From IMG/VR virus record IMGVR_UViG_3300030098_005028, positions 57,268 to 121,267 of that record: a stretch of DNA of 64,000 nt; one strand, given 5' to 3'. This document shows, in pieces, positions 33,947-42,077 of this stretch. Under the pieces are notes generated by a model that was not told where the DNA came from, did not search any database, and worked only from the letters and a program-made list of their open reading frames with translations. Every line of letters begins with the position of its first letter. Within the stretch, counting starts at the first letter, position 1. The position numbers and the translations under genes were made by a program. This DNA comes from a virus.

Positions 33947-34675
33947 CTAACCTACCAAGCTGGAGCTTGCTTTGCTGCGATCAGTACCTTCGTACTCATC
34001 TCTGGTCGCACCAGTGGTGTTACCAACAACTGCACCTGATTCGCTACCAGTTGGGAATGCTTTACCTTCGTGATAGGTAAGCTGACCCGGAATAGCGTAA
34101 ACAGAAGTATCTCCAACTTGAACTGCGTAGTCATAAATACTTCCAGCAATTTTGTGGAAGGAACTACCCAGAGCAGCAGGGGCTTCTGCGGCGTTTGAAG
34201 CATCAACCCAGTTATGTCTTGAACCAGATGTACCAGTCCAAGAGAACTGATTTGCTCTCCATTTAGTAAGAGTCTTAGCACCAACAGGAGTTGGGTTTCT
34301 TTCCGTAGTACCATCAGCTACAGCATAAGTTGCCGAAGCCATATACATGGCACTGTTTGCAGATCCACCACTTACTCCAGCGAGAATAGTTGGTAATCTC
34401 AACATAACGAATCCAGTGTCTGTCTTTGAACGAGACGTAGTCACATGTGGATTGTGAGCGAAATTACCACCACTCACAGCCTTAGAAGCGGTAGCAGCAG
34501 TTGCTCCTTCTCTTGGGCTGTTACTGTGAGAAGTATCTATTGTTCTACCCGGAGTAATAGACTTAGTAATCTGATTTGTGCTGTCAATGTTTCCTGCGTG
34601 GAAAATTGTTCCACCATTATTAACATCGTTAGCTGGTGTATTAGCAAGATGGTTATTGCCTACTGGGACTGCCAT
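33947..34675 (-). CDS. Probable virion/structural protein
   Basis: The 242-residue protein is rich in Ala, Gly, Ser, Thr and Asn with few charged residues and no cysteines. That composition is unlike all its neighbours and typical of capsid-decoration or fibre-surface proteins. A strong GGAGG Shine-Dalgarno eight bases before the ATG at 34675, a private promoter-like motif upstream and a hairpin downstream point to a highly expressed single gene. No family recognised, so its place in the particle is inference. Confidence 0.65.
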   Translation of the reverse strand: MAVPVGNNHLANTPANDVNNGGTIFHAGNIDSTNQITKSITPGRTIDTSHSNSPREGATAATASKAVSGGNFAHNPHVTTSRSKTDTGFVMLRLPTILAGVSGGSANSAMYMASATYAVADGTTERNPTPVGAKTLTKWRANQFSWTGTSGSRHNWVDASNAAEAPAALGSSFHKIAGSIYDYAVQVGDTSVYAIPGQLTYHEGKAFPTGSESGAVVGNTTGATRDEYEGTDRSKASSSLVG

Positions 34676-34747
34676 AATTAAAACCTCCATAAATGGAACG
34701 TGTACATCCTAGCAAGATCCTAAAATAAATTCCTATGTCCCGGCAAC

Positions 34748-34760
34748 ATATAATACACCA
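34748..34760 (-). promoter_or_regulatory. Candidate late-promoter motif (GGTGTATTATAT type)
   Basis: The minus strand reads TGGTGTATTATAT, 73 bases upstream of the virion-protein ATG. The same 13-mer occurs at 46969-46981 ahead of the metalloprotease gene, also intergenic, and shorter versions occur at 39765-39774 and on the plus strand at 50776-50787. No -35 hexamer matches, so a phage-modified polymerase is possible. Confidence 0.5.
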
Positions 34761-34772
34761 GAAAAATGCCGA

Positions 34773-35264
34773 TTAATTTTCAGAATTAAAATTTATCATT
34801 TTGTCTAATATCGTGTTTGACGCTTCATTCTCATGCTTCTTGACTTTATCATTTATCTCTTTTCTGACTTTAGAAGCTTCAAATAATCCAGTCATAGGTA
34901 TACCTATTCGTAACCGATACCTAGAATACACGTCTAATGTTTCTACGCCAGAAATTTTACTGATTATATCGACTATTTTTTCTGTAATGTCAAAATTAGT
35001 ATGCATTAGCCAAAAGTTAAACTTTTCGCATAACAATGCCTCATCTGATATAGAGTATAGTCCAAGTGGAGTGTGAATTAGTTTTGAAGAGCCAATATCA
35101 AACTCATCACTAATTTCAGAAAACAAGTCTTCTCCAAATTGTTCCTCTTCATCAGACGAAGAATTTACAACTTTGGTTACATTTCCAAAAAGAGGATCGT
35201 TCCACTTCTCCCATATTATCTCTTTAGCCACCGATATCACCAGCTTTTCTAAACTCAAATACAT
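34773..35264 (-). CDS. Hypothetical protein
   Basis: The 163-residue protein is mixed alpha/beta with an acidic patch (SSSDEEEQFGEDLFSEISD). No family recognised. The start is uncertain: the ATG at 35264 gives a 41-base overlap with the previous gene, while GTG codons at 35240 or 35231 would give the short overlaps usual in this genome. Confidence 0.6.
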   Translation of the reverse strand: MYLSLEKLVISVAKEIIWEKWNDPLFGNVTKVVNSSSDEEEQFGEDLFSEISDEFDIGSSKLIHTPLGLYSISDEALLCEKFNFWLMHTNFDITEKIVDIISKISGVETLDVYSRYRLRIGIPMTGLFEASKVRKEINDKVKKHENEASNTILDKMINFNSEN

Positions 35265-35565
35265 TGATAGGAGAGACGTATGGGTCTTTTTCTTTGTCTG
35301 AGATTATACGTCGCTTCCATTTAGTCATAATTTTTTTAACTGTAGTTTCTGTATTGTTGGTAATTCCATATGAAATCATGGACTTAGCTGTATCTTCAAT
35401 AAATGAACCATTGGAAATAGAATGAAGCATATTAGAAATGTCTTCACATACTTTTTCATCTCCAAAGTATGGACTTATATTAGTTTTTACATATATACAA
35501 TCTTCATCATGGTCATATTCGTATTTTACATATGATCTCATGCTAGTTTCAAATTCGTCAATCAT
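35224..35565 (-). CDS. Hypothetical protein
   Basis: The 113-residue protein has MIDEFETSMRSYVKYEY followed by short strands and a basic stretch KKIMTKWKRRI. The ATG at 35565 overlaps the upstream stop as ATGA and is preferred over an upstream TTG. No family recognised. Confidence 0.65.
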   Translation of the reverse strand: MIDEFETSMRSYVKYEYDHDEDCIYVKTNISPYFGDEKVCEDISNMLHSISNGSFIEDTAKSMISYGITNNTETTVKKIMTKWKRRIISDKEKDPYVSPINVFEFRKAGDIGG

Positions 35566-35942
35566 GATACAAAACAAGCCTTTCTACAAACAGTGAGGTG
35601 GGGAACAGAGGTGTCTGCCTCTAATTCTCTAATATTTTTCCAAACCATTCCCTCCTCAAGATTATTCATTATTGGAGGAAGTTTAACTCTAAAGGTTAGA
35701 TAGACAGTCTTTTCTTCTGCCACGATCATTTCTACAAAACCTATGTTTTCAACAGACAGCCATCTTATTTCACAAAGTGTATACTTTCTTGCAATTGATA
35801 ATGCTAATTGTTCAGATTCTTTCTCGTTATCAACATCGCAAGTGGGTATTAAAAACACACCATCTTCTTCTACAAATCCGCATTCTTCTGGTTGTTTCTC
35901 TGCTGACCATTTTACAAAGACAACTGCTATTTTAACTTTCAC
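35562..35942 (-). CDS. Hypothetical protein
   Basis: The 126-residue protein is beta-rich with several hydrophobic strands (VKIAVVFVKWSAE, FVEMIVAEEKTVYLTFRVKL) and five cysteines. No family recognised. It overlaps the exostosin-like gene by 11 bases. Together with the two genes downstream it forms a three-gene unit of unknown purpose. Confidence 0.65.
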   Translation of the reverse strand: MKVKIAVVFVKWSAEKQPEECGFVEEDGVFLIPTCDVDNEKESEQLALSIARKYTLCEIRWLSVENIGFVEMIVAEEKTVYLTFRVKLPPIMNNLEEGMVWKNIRELEADTSVPHLTVCRKACFVS

Positions 35943-36894
35943 TAAACACTTTCCCCCAATAGCTCAATTTTAATTTTTCTATAGTAGACCAGTCTGGAAA
36001 TCCATTCATTATCAATTCATATTGTTCATCAAGAAAATCTTTTGTAATACAATACATGTTCTCAACTATTAGAATTGGAAGATCAGAAAAAGACTCTGAA
36101 ACATAACTTCTTTCAACAATAGGAATAGTACCAAGGGCTAATGCTTCCCAAGTTCTAAAGCAATCTATCCCGTTTCCATTTGGACAGAGGACAAACTTGT
36201 GAGAAGATAATTCATTCAAATAAGTTTCGTTATCTTTAGCTTCATCTACATATGTACAAAACGAAAAGTTTGAGTCTCTGTAAAAACTTTTTATATTCAG
36301 TCTTTCTACAGTATATGTTTGAAAGTTTACATACAGAGACTTATCTTGTCTCTTTTCTGTAAGATTAATATTGTCCAGTATTTCATATGACCAGCTAGGT
36401 ATTCCAAAAGGTATGCACTCAATCTTAGGATGCTTGCACATCATATTGACAGTAAACCATTTTCTGATGTTACTAGGAATATCTGAAAACGTAGACTTTG
36501 TATAACTATCACATTTGACTGAGAAAAGATCTGATTGATTACAGTTCTCTACATCGCATCTTGGGGGAACAATAAAGTGTCTATAGCCTAACTGAGACAA
36601 GTCTACAGTATGATCATACGGAATACTTTTGATCGCTTTGTGCATGTCCATCCATACCGAATGTTCATGTTGGTAAGCAATACCAAAGTCGCTTCTAGGA
36701 CTAACAATTACATATTCTCTTCCATTGTCGCCACATCTGTTAAAAAATTCAGATATTTCATCATTGTGGACTTGTACAATTCCAGAATCAGGAACATGTT
36801 TTAGGTTGTCGTACTTGTATTCATCATCACAATATTTGATATATGATTGTGATTCAAGACAATCAGACGATGGAATTATCAGTTTCTTTTCCAT
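35932..36894 (-). CDS. Exostosin-like glycosyltransferase (GT47-type)
   Basis: The 320-residue protein ends with the exostosin-family donor block: SSHKFVLCPNGNGIDCFRTW, then EALALGTIPIVERSY and FSDLPILIVEN. An upstream NIRKWFTVNMMCKHPKIECI and CIPFGI match the same family. Exostosin enzymes transfer glucuronic or related sugars in eukaryotes; bacterial and phage members have varied roles. It overlaps the small gene upstream by 32 bases. Confidence 0.75.
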   Translation of the reverse strand: MEKKLIIPSSDCLESQSYIKYCDDEYKYDNLKHVPDSGIVQVHNDEISEFFNRCGDNGREYVIVSPRSDFGIAYQHEHSVWMDMHKAIKSIPYDHTVDLSQLGYRHFIVPPRCDVENCNQSDLFSVKCDSYTKSTFSDIPSNIRKWFTVNMMCKHPKIECIPFGIPSWSYEILDNINLTEKRQDKSLYVNFQTYTVERLNIKSFYRDSNFSFCTYVDEAKDNETYLNELSSHKFVLCPNGNGIDCFRTWEALALGTIPIVERSYVSESFSDLPILIVENMYCITKDFLDEQYELIMNGFPDWSTIEKLKLSYWGKVFSES

Positions 36895-37099
36895 AATGTT
36901 TTTTCAACACCTCTATCCTGTCCGTTGCGTCTACCAACATGTCTAAAGCTTGGTCTAGGTTTTCGTGATAGTCTACAGTAGAGTGATCACCAATGCCAAC
37001 TCCATTATTCAATAAAAGCTCAAAAGAAAGATGTGCCTTATTTTTATCTGAAATAGCCTTATTCCATAGGTAGTCTAAAGAATGTTTTCTAATTGACAT
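36863..37099 (-). CDS. Small conserved-looking phage protein
   Basis: The 78-residue protein is helical: YLWNKAISDKNKAHLSFELL, then NLDQALDMLVDATDRIEVLK. Spacing suggests a short coiled coil. It is read after the 41-residue membrane protein with an 11-base overlap. No function recognised. Confidence 0.68.
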   Translation of the reverse strand: MSIRKHSLDYLWNKAISDKNKAHLSFELLLNNGVGIGDHSTVDYHENLDQALDMLVDATDRIEVLKKHYGKETDNSIV

Positions 37100-37214
37100 T
37101 TTTATTCCTTCTATTTATCACTTTTTTTTCCTCTCTTTTTAGTAGAAACATAGCAGACAAAGCCACAAAAATTTCTATAGACCAAGCTAAAAGTCCAGCT
37201 AGTATGGCTTCCAC
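37089..37214 (-). CDS. 41-residue single-pass membrane protein (GTG start)
   Basis: The frame begins with a GTG overlapping the stop of the GT4 gene by one base and ends 11 bases inside the next gene, filling a gap that would otherwise be empty. The product has one hydrophobic segment (ILAGLLAWSIEIFVALSAMF) followed by a very basic tail. Function unknown. Confidence 0.55.
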   Translation of the reverse strand: MEAILAGLLAWSIEIFVALSAMFLLKREEKKVINRRNKNVN

Positions 37215-38269
37215 TACAGCCCCTCCATAACTTTTTGTGCAGAATTAGTCCATGAAAAATTTTCTGCTGTCAAACGGCCTTCTTCATTATATGTCTTGCC
37301 TGATTGAACCTTGTCATGAACAGTTCTCATTATATCAACCATTTCATCAATATGTCTATCTTCTATTTTTGCCCAGTTTCCTTGTCCATTGAACCATATT
37401 CCATCAAATGCCTTTTCTGTTTTTTGTATATCAACTAGATGGCAATTGTCTTGATTGCAAAATTCTGTGTGGGCAGAGTAGTTAGTAGATATTACATGCT
37501 TTCCACAAGACATCATCTCTAGAAGCTCAAGATTCCAGCCCTCTGCTCTTGAAGGGAATAAGCCACAATGCGAGTCACCCATTATTCTTGATAGTTCTTC
37601 ATGAGTTTCTACACGAGGAATAATTTTTACTTTGTCTCCTAGTTTTGAACCTCTATAAAATCTCTGCCAGTTATGTGTTTGTTCATCACTAAGAAATGGG
37701 TTGCTGTTCATCATCCATAATTGAACATTATCTTTTTTGGTAAAGGCTTTATTAAATATCTTAGCAATAATATCGTGTCCTTTTCTCTTTTCCCACTTAC
37801 CAATATTTATAAACACAGTATCTGACTGATTAGACTCTTGAACAGAGAATACGTTTGAGTCAACGCCAAGAGGGGCGACACTAACATCCATGTCTGGGAT
37901 GTGGTTTAATATTATTGACTTCGCCCATTCTGAGCAAACGATTATAGAATCTAACTGTGACAGGTGATGCATCTCTTGTGTTGAGAACTTATCTAACTCA
38001 AATATAGGAAAGCCTACACGTTTTCCTCTTCCGACATGCATTGCCATATCATGCTGATGCCAAAGTCTCAAGCTAACAGCATCAGGATTAAAAAGCTTTT
38101 GATTTTCTATGTAATGAGCAACAGATTCAGCATCTGCCTTACTATCTACTTCAGGACTTCCTATTGGAAAATAACAAACATCTGCCATTACTCCCAACTT
38201 TTTTAATATATTCCATCCTGCTACTCCATATCCCAAACTATTAACGGGGGAAATGTAATTGATATCCAT
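37214..38269 (-). CDS. Glycosyltransferase family 4
   Basis: The 351-residue protein has the GT-B signature: FINIGKWEKRKGHDIIAKIF starts domain two, and LFPSRAEGWNLELLEMMSCG is the donor site, followed by VISTNYSAHTEF. The N-terminal MDINYISPVNSLGYGVAGWN has the glycine loop. I take the ATG at 38269 behind AGGAATAAGG; an ATG 33 bases earlier lies inside the zinc-ribbon gene. Confidence 0.85.
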   Translation of the reverse strand: MDINYISPVNSLGYGVAGWNILKKLGVMADVCYFPIGSPEVDSKADAESVAHYIENQKLFNPDAVSLRLWHQHDMAMHVGRGKRVGFPIFELDKFSTQEMHHLSQLDSIIVCSEWAKSIILNHIPDMDVSVAPLGVDSNVFSVQESNQSDTVFINIGKWEKRKGHDIIAKIFNKAFTKKDNVQLWMMNSNPFLSDEQTHNWQRFYRGSKLGDKVKIIPRVETHEELSRIMGDSHCGLFPSRAEGWNLELLEMMSCGKHVISTNYSAHTEFCNQDNCHLVDIQKTEKAFDGIWFNGQGNWAKIEDRHIDEMVDIMRTVHDKVQSGKTYNEEGRLTAENFSWTNSAQKVMEGL

Positions 38270-38283
38270 CCTTATTCCTAAAT

Positions 38284-38559
38284 CTACATTCTTTGATTCC
38301 ATCTATTTTTGGCATCATCAAAGCTACTACAGTCCTCAGTCATGCACCCACAGTCTTCACACTCATACCAATAGTAAGGATTAACACCCCATGTGCTTGC
38401 CTGCGCCATCGCTGATCCTCCACAAAAAGGACACGGCAAGAGGGATTCCCCCGTAAACTTTGACACTTGGATGTCATGCCTGCCACACTTTATGCACCAT
38501 ATTGGTTTGTTGTCTGCATTTACGATTCTACTGCAACAACTAAGTATATATCTGTCCAT
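38284..38559 (-). CDS. Lar-like zinc ribbon protein
   Basis: The 91-residue protein ends with the pattern of Lar restriction-alleviation proteins: LLPCPFCGGSAMA, YECEDCGCMTEDC, then FDDAKNRWNQRM. Two C-x2-C pairs form one zinc ribbon, and an extra N-terminal pair is at CIKCGRHD. Lar of the Rac prophage modulates a type I restriction system. Many phage proteins share this ribbon without proven activity, so the anti-restriction role is a hypothesis. Confidence 0.7.
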   Translation of the reverse strand: MDRYILSCCSRIVNADNKPIWCIKCGRHDIQVSKFTGESLLPCPFCGGSAMAQASTWGVNPYYWYECEDCGCMTEDCSSFDDAKNRWNQRM

Positions 38560-38571
38560 AGTCTAGCGTCT

Positions 38572-39582
38572 TTACCACATTTTGCATGACCAATATCTTG
38601 GCGTTGTTTTGTCCTTAGCCGTATCGCATTTGTGTCTGGCACGAAAACTTTTTCTTCTAGCGGGGTTATCTCTTTTTATTTCCATGTTTGGATCGCCAAA
38701 GTTGACTTTAATAACATTGCCTTTTTGGTTTTTAACATACACAGAAAACTTTTTTGGCCCATCTGGAGTTCTAAAAGGTTTATTAAGAGTTACTTTTCTT
38801 CCTTGATATTCAGCGGCTTTGCCTTTGTATCGCAAGGTAACTCCGTCTTTCTTATAAACGCCTCTTCTTACATATGTAAATATTTCTCCAGTTTTAGGAT
38901 GCTCATACTTGTAGTCGCCTTTTGCTTCTTTAGACTTTTTAGGAGAGTGCTTTTCATACCAATCTTTAAATTCTTTCATGTTTTTTCCGGGCATATAAAT
39001 TGTTTTGCCGTCTCCAGTTTTATGTGGATGAGCAAAAGGCTTTAGACCTATTTCTTTAGCCATCTTGATTGCTTTTTCTTCGGAATCAAAAGCATACTTT
39101 TCCATTGGGCCAGCATCATGAGACATGTCTTTATACATGTAGCCTTTACCTGTTGGTTTTTGTGCCTTCTTCCAAGACTCAGGGTCTGGTCTATCAGGAT
39201 CTCCCGGCTTTGCGGGCTTATATTTTTTGCCTTCTCTTTCTTTCTTCTTTCTTATATTGTCCCAGAGTCCGGGCTTTGCTTCTGCAATATCCCATTCTTC
39301 TGTTTCTTCTCCGAAGTCTACATAATCTGAATCTTCTGGAACAACAAAATTTTCAGCAGTAATATCTTCTGTGTAACCAATTGTATTGCAGAACTGATCC
39401 GCTGCCTGCATATACTTATCTTTATTATCAAACATATATTCACCGTCTCCGTCACTATTAAATTGGCTGTAGCAAAAAGCTAATCTTTGTTCGTTTTCTG
39501 GAAAAGTTTCCTTAGACTTAGGATCTGACATACATCTTGAAACAAAATCCCTTTGACTTTCCCCTGATTTTGGTGAAGGCAT
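38572..39582 (-). CDS. Virion-associated protein with capsid/portal-linked C-terminal domain
   Basis: The 336-residue protein starts PSPKSGESQRDFVSRCMSDP, a segment common at the N-terminus of phage head proteins. It ends with FSVYVKNQKGNVIKVNFGDP and RRKSFRARHKC, a domain often fused to phage portal, capsid or protease proteins. The middle is lysine-rich and repeated-looking (GKKYKPAKPGDPDRPDPES). The start at 39582 follows an AGGGG Shine-Dalgarno. A structural or packaging role is likely, but it stands alone among glycan genes. Confidence 0.68.
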   Translation of the reverse strand: MPSPKSGESQRDFVSRCMSDPKSKETFPENEQRLAFCYSQFNSDGDGEYMFDNKDKYMQAADQFCNTIGYTEDITAENFVVPEDSDYVDFGEETEEWDIAEAKPGLWDNIRKKKEREGKKYKPAKPGDPDRPDPESWKKAQKPTGKGYMYKDMSHDAGPMEKYAFDSEEKAIKMAKEIGLKPFAHPHKTGDGKTIYMPGKNMKEFKDWYEKHSPKKSKEAKGDYKYEHPKTGEIFTYVRRGVYKKDGVTLRYKGKAAEYQGRKVTLNKPFRTPDGPKKFSVYVKNQKGNVIKVNFGDPNMEIKRDNPARRKSFRARHKCDTAKDKTTPRYWSCKMW

Positions 39583-39638
39583 TTCAGTTACCCCTTTTTT
39601 TTTACTAATGTATTTATTTTTGGATTTTTGAAGAGATA

Positions 39639-40037
39639 TCAATAGTCCCTATATATTAACAATGTAATATGATAATAATCTAGCTCGACTTTTACTTGGA
39701 TCTTGTTTATCGCTGATTTTGCTGCGGAAACATACTTTTCATCAGTTTTATCTCTTACTATTAATAATACACCGGGAGGCCTATTAGTTAGCCTAGAATA
39801 ATGTGCTGCTTGTCCTACAGCTTCATACCATTTTTTAGCGAAGTCAACTTCGATAGCTAGGCAATCAGTAAGTATATCTACCCTTGTCCCATCAGGAAGC
39901 CTATACTCAACTTCTCCCTGCAATATTTGGTTGCAATGTAATTGATACTCTCTCTCTGTACGAAGCCCTTCATGAACAATCTTTTCTATTTGAGGGTGCT
40001 TTCTACCCCATAAGAAGCTGATGACTTTGTTTAACAT
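39639..40037 (-). CDS. PD-(D/E)XK nuclease-like protein
   Basis: The 132-residue protein has LRTEREYQLHC, then YRLPDGTRVDILTDCLAIEV and DFAKKWYEAVGQAAHYSRL. The D...E-V-D...Q-x3-Y pattern is that of small PD-(D/E)XK nucleases. It overlaps the upstream glycosyltransferase by 35 bases. Target unknown. Confidence 0.62.
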   Translation of the reverse strand: MLNKVISFLWGRKHPQIEKIVHEGLRTEREYQLHCNQILQGEVEYRLPDGTRVDILTDCLAIEVDFAKKWYEAVGQAAHYSRLTNRPPGVLLIVRDKTDEKYVSAAKSAINKIQVKVELDYYHITLLIYRDY

Positions 40038-41307
40038 TTATCTTATCTCTCACTAGATTCATACACTTTATCTTGTTTTCTACGCCAACAGTCCAATTTC
40101 CATGATGCAATATCGCTTTTTTTTCTGGAGATATATCTTCTCCAGACCATGCTTTTCGATTATTGGAATATCCAATTGTATAGTATCTCTTTGGGCATAA
40201 GGAGACACTTGTTATATATTCATCTTTAAGTTGATTAAATGCTTCCTGATCATGCATATATTTATCAACATCTGAAAGCATATGCTTAAATAGTCTCATA
40301 TTTTTATCATTATTCTTAAATATAAAAAACCCTAAACATATCGTGTCTGGTTCACAGTCTAGTTGTCCTGCAAAATCATTGTCTCCCAGACAACAGTAAA
40401 GATCTTTGATGAATGGAGAAAAGTATTGCACATCTGGGTCAGACCATATGATGTAGTCTGAATCATCATTCTCCATAGTCTTTATAGTCCATTCCCATTT
40501 GTCCTTCATTGTTTGGTTGAATCCAGTAGAAGGCGGTTTTCTAGCGTCTCCCCAGCTTCCTTCTGGGTCTCTTTGAGGAGTTACTGTCACCACTATGTCA
40601 TCACAACTCCACCCACAGTCTGTAACAGATGGAAAAAAGTATTCATCATAAAATCTTTTGTGAGTACCCGTATAAAACGTGTACATGGTAATTTTTTTAC
40701 TTTTTAAATCATGAATTGGCTTGAGGTGACACGGCTCTGGAAACTTTCTCTTTCCATCAACGGTAGAATGCTGTGAGGAAGTCCTGAAAGGGGTAGTATG
40801 TAAATGATTGGCGATAATATCTAAACATGGATTGCTTACGTTATAACCTGAGCTTTCAAGTTCTTGCGCAAATACGTTATCGCATCCTCGCTGACCAAGA
40901 CAAAATGCTCCATTGATTCCTTTTTTTACTGCACCTTTGACTATCCATGTGTCCTGAGATCTAGATTGACTTTTAACTACATGAGCATCTAAAAACTTTG
41001 ACTCTAATGTGCCTTTAGGTAGATCCCATCTACTCAACGCATAAGCATCGTCGTCTCCCATATGACGACACAAATCAATTGACTCATCAAAAAAAATATC
41101 TGCATTAGATAGAATATTAATATCATCAGGAAAAATTTTTGTAAATTCGATGAATCTTCCATAAGTCAGCATCCCATTTTCAGTATTTATAATAAATATG
41201 TTATCTATATATCTATTATAAGTGTTGAGGAGAAGGCACTTTTCATACTCTTTGTTTCTTACAGAATTATTTGTCTTTACATTTTGTACAAACAGGTTAA
41301 TATTCAT
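40003..41307 (-). CDS. Two-domain glycosyltransferase-like protein
   Basis: The 434-residue protein appears to hold two GT-A-like units. The first has INILSNADIFFDESI near residue 85. The second, from about 200, starts KITMYTFYTGTHKRFYDEYF and carries DYIIWSDPDVQYFSPFIKDL with a DxD, then CLGFFIFKNNDKN, as in GT77-type nucleotide-diphospho-sugar transferases. Which unit is active is unknown. It is coupled to the next gene upstream by ATGA. Confidence 0.68.
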   Translation of the reverse strand: MNINLFVQNVKTNNSVRNKEYEKCLLLNTYNRYIDNIFIINTENGMLTYGRFIEFTKIFPDDINILSNADIFFDESIDLCRHMGDDDAYALSRWDLPKGTLESKFLDAHVVKSQSRSQDTWIVKGAVKKGINGAFCLGQRGCDNVFAQELESSGYNVSNPCLDIIANHLHTTPFRTSSQHSTVDGKRKFPEPCHLKPIHDLKSKKITMYTFYTGTHKRFYDEYFFPSVTDCGWSCDDIVVTVTPQRDPEGSWGDARKPPSTGFNQTMKDKWEWTIKTMENDDSDYIIWSDPDVQYFSPFIKDLYCCLGDNDFAGQLDCEPDTICLGFFIFKNNDKNMRLFKHMLSDVDKYMHDQEAFNQLKDEYITSVSLCPKRYYTIGYSNNRKAWSGEDISPEKKAILHHGNWTVGVENKIKCMNLVRDKINVKQSHQLLMG

Positions 41308-42077
41308 TTGCTTATATCCTTCAAGTGATCCACATACGCTTGAATATAGTGGTCTGGAAAAACCTCTCTTGGGTTTTCTAATATTCTGTAGTCCTTGTCT
41401 ATTTCCCCCAGTAGATGACTTGGCAACCTAGATGTTTTGTGACCATAAAAGTCATGAAGATGAATATGGCAAATTTTAGGCTCATAGAACCTTCTCTTTG
41501 TTGGGTTTACAGAGCAGTCTTGAGTCTTGTTTGTTTTATGCTTGCTTCTCCATCCCTGTTTGTACCTCATTTTTTCTGATGACCTCCAAACTCTAATATG
41601 TGGATCGTGCATGACGAAAGTGCTTCCGTATGCAGAATTTCTGTCCCATATATAAATAGACGGAGATATAAAAGGAAAACAACTAAGATCAACTACTTTG
41701 TCTATTTTTTCGTCAGTCATATATGTCAATATATCTTTCAGAAGCGGAGTGAAAAACTCATCAGGATCACAGCAGATAATCCACTCATTGCCCTTTTCTT
41801 CTGCCAAACTAACTCCATAGTCACGACAAGCTATCTCATTAAAGCCTCCGTTTATAACTGACTTATCAAATCCAGACCCAAAGTCTTTCCAGTGTTCAGT
41901 AACTTTAAAATACTCTCCTTCTAATTCACCAAAGTAATCTGGCCTTTTTGGATCTGTATGCAAGACAACTATATCAGTAACCCACCAGTAAGAACTCATT
42001 GTTTTTACAGAGTCCTTGATGTAAAACCAGTCAGGTAAGCTGTTAATGTAATAAACTGTAGAAGTTACGTTTTTCAT
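41304..42077 (-). CDS. Glycosyltransferase, GT-A fold
   Basis: The 257-residue protein begins TSTVYYINSLPDWFYIKDSV and has WIICCDPDEFFTPLLKDILT near residue 95, where DPDEF is the metal/nucleotide site. CRDYGVSLAE precedes it as in GT2/GT92-like enzymes. Late histidines (ICHIHLHDFYGH) may bind metal or acceptor. It directly abuts the CAP59-like gene. Confidence 0.7.
   Translation of the reverse strand: MKNVTSTVYYINSLPDWFYIKDSVKTMSSYWWVTDIVVLHTDPKRPDYFGELEGEYFKVTEHWKDFGSGFDKSVINGGFNEIACRDYGVSLAEEKGNEWIICCDPDEFFTPLLKDILTYMTDEKIDKVVDLSCFPFISPSIYIWDRNSAYGSTFVMHDPHIRVWRSSEKMRYKQGWRSKHKTNKTQDCSVNPTKRRFYEPKICHIHLHDFYGHKTSRLPSHLLGEIDKDYRILENPREVFPDHYIQAYVDHLKDISK

Noticed and set aside
33952-34314. 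A 120-codon alternate minus-strand frame inside the virion-like gene
   Set aside because: It is fully contained in the better-supported frame and has low-complexity leucine-rich content typical of a shadow of Ala/Thr codons.
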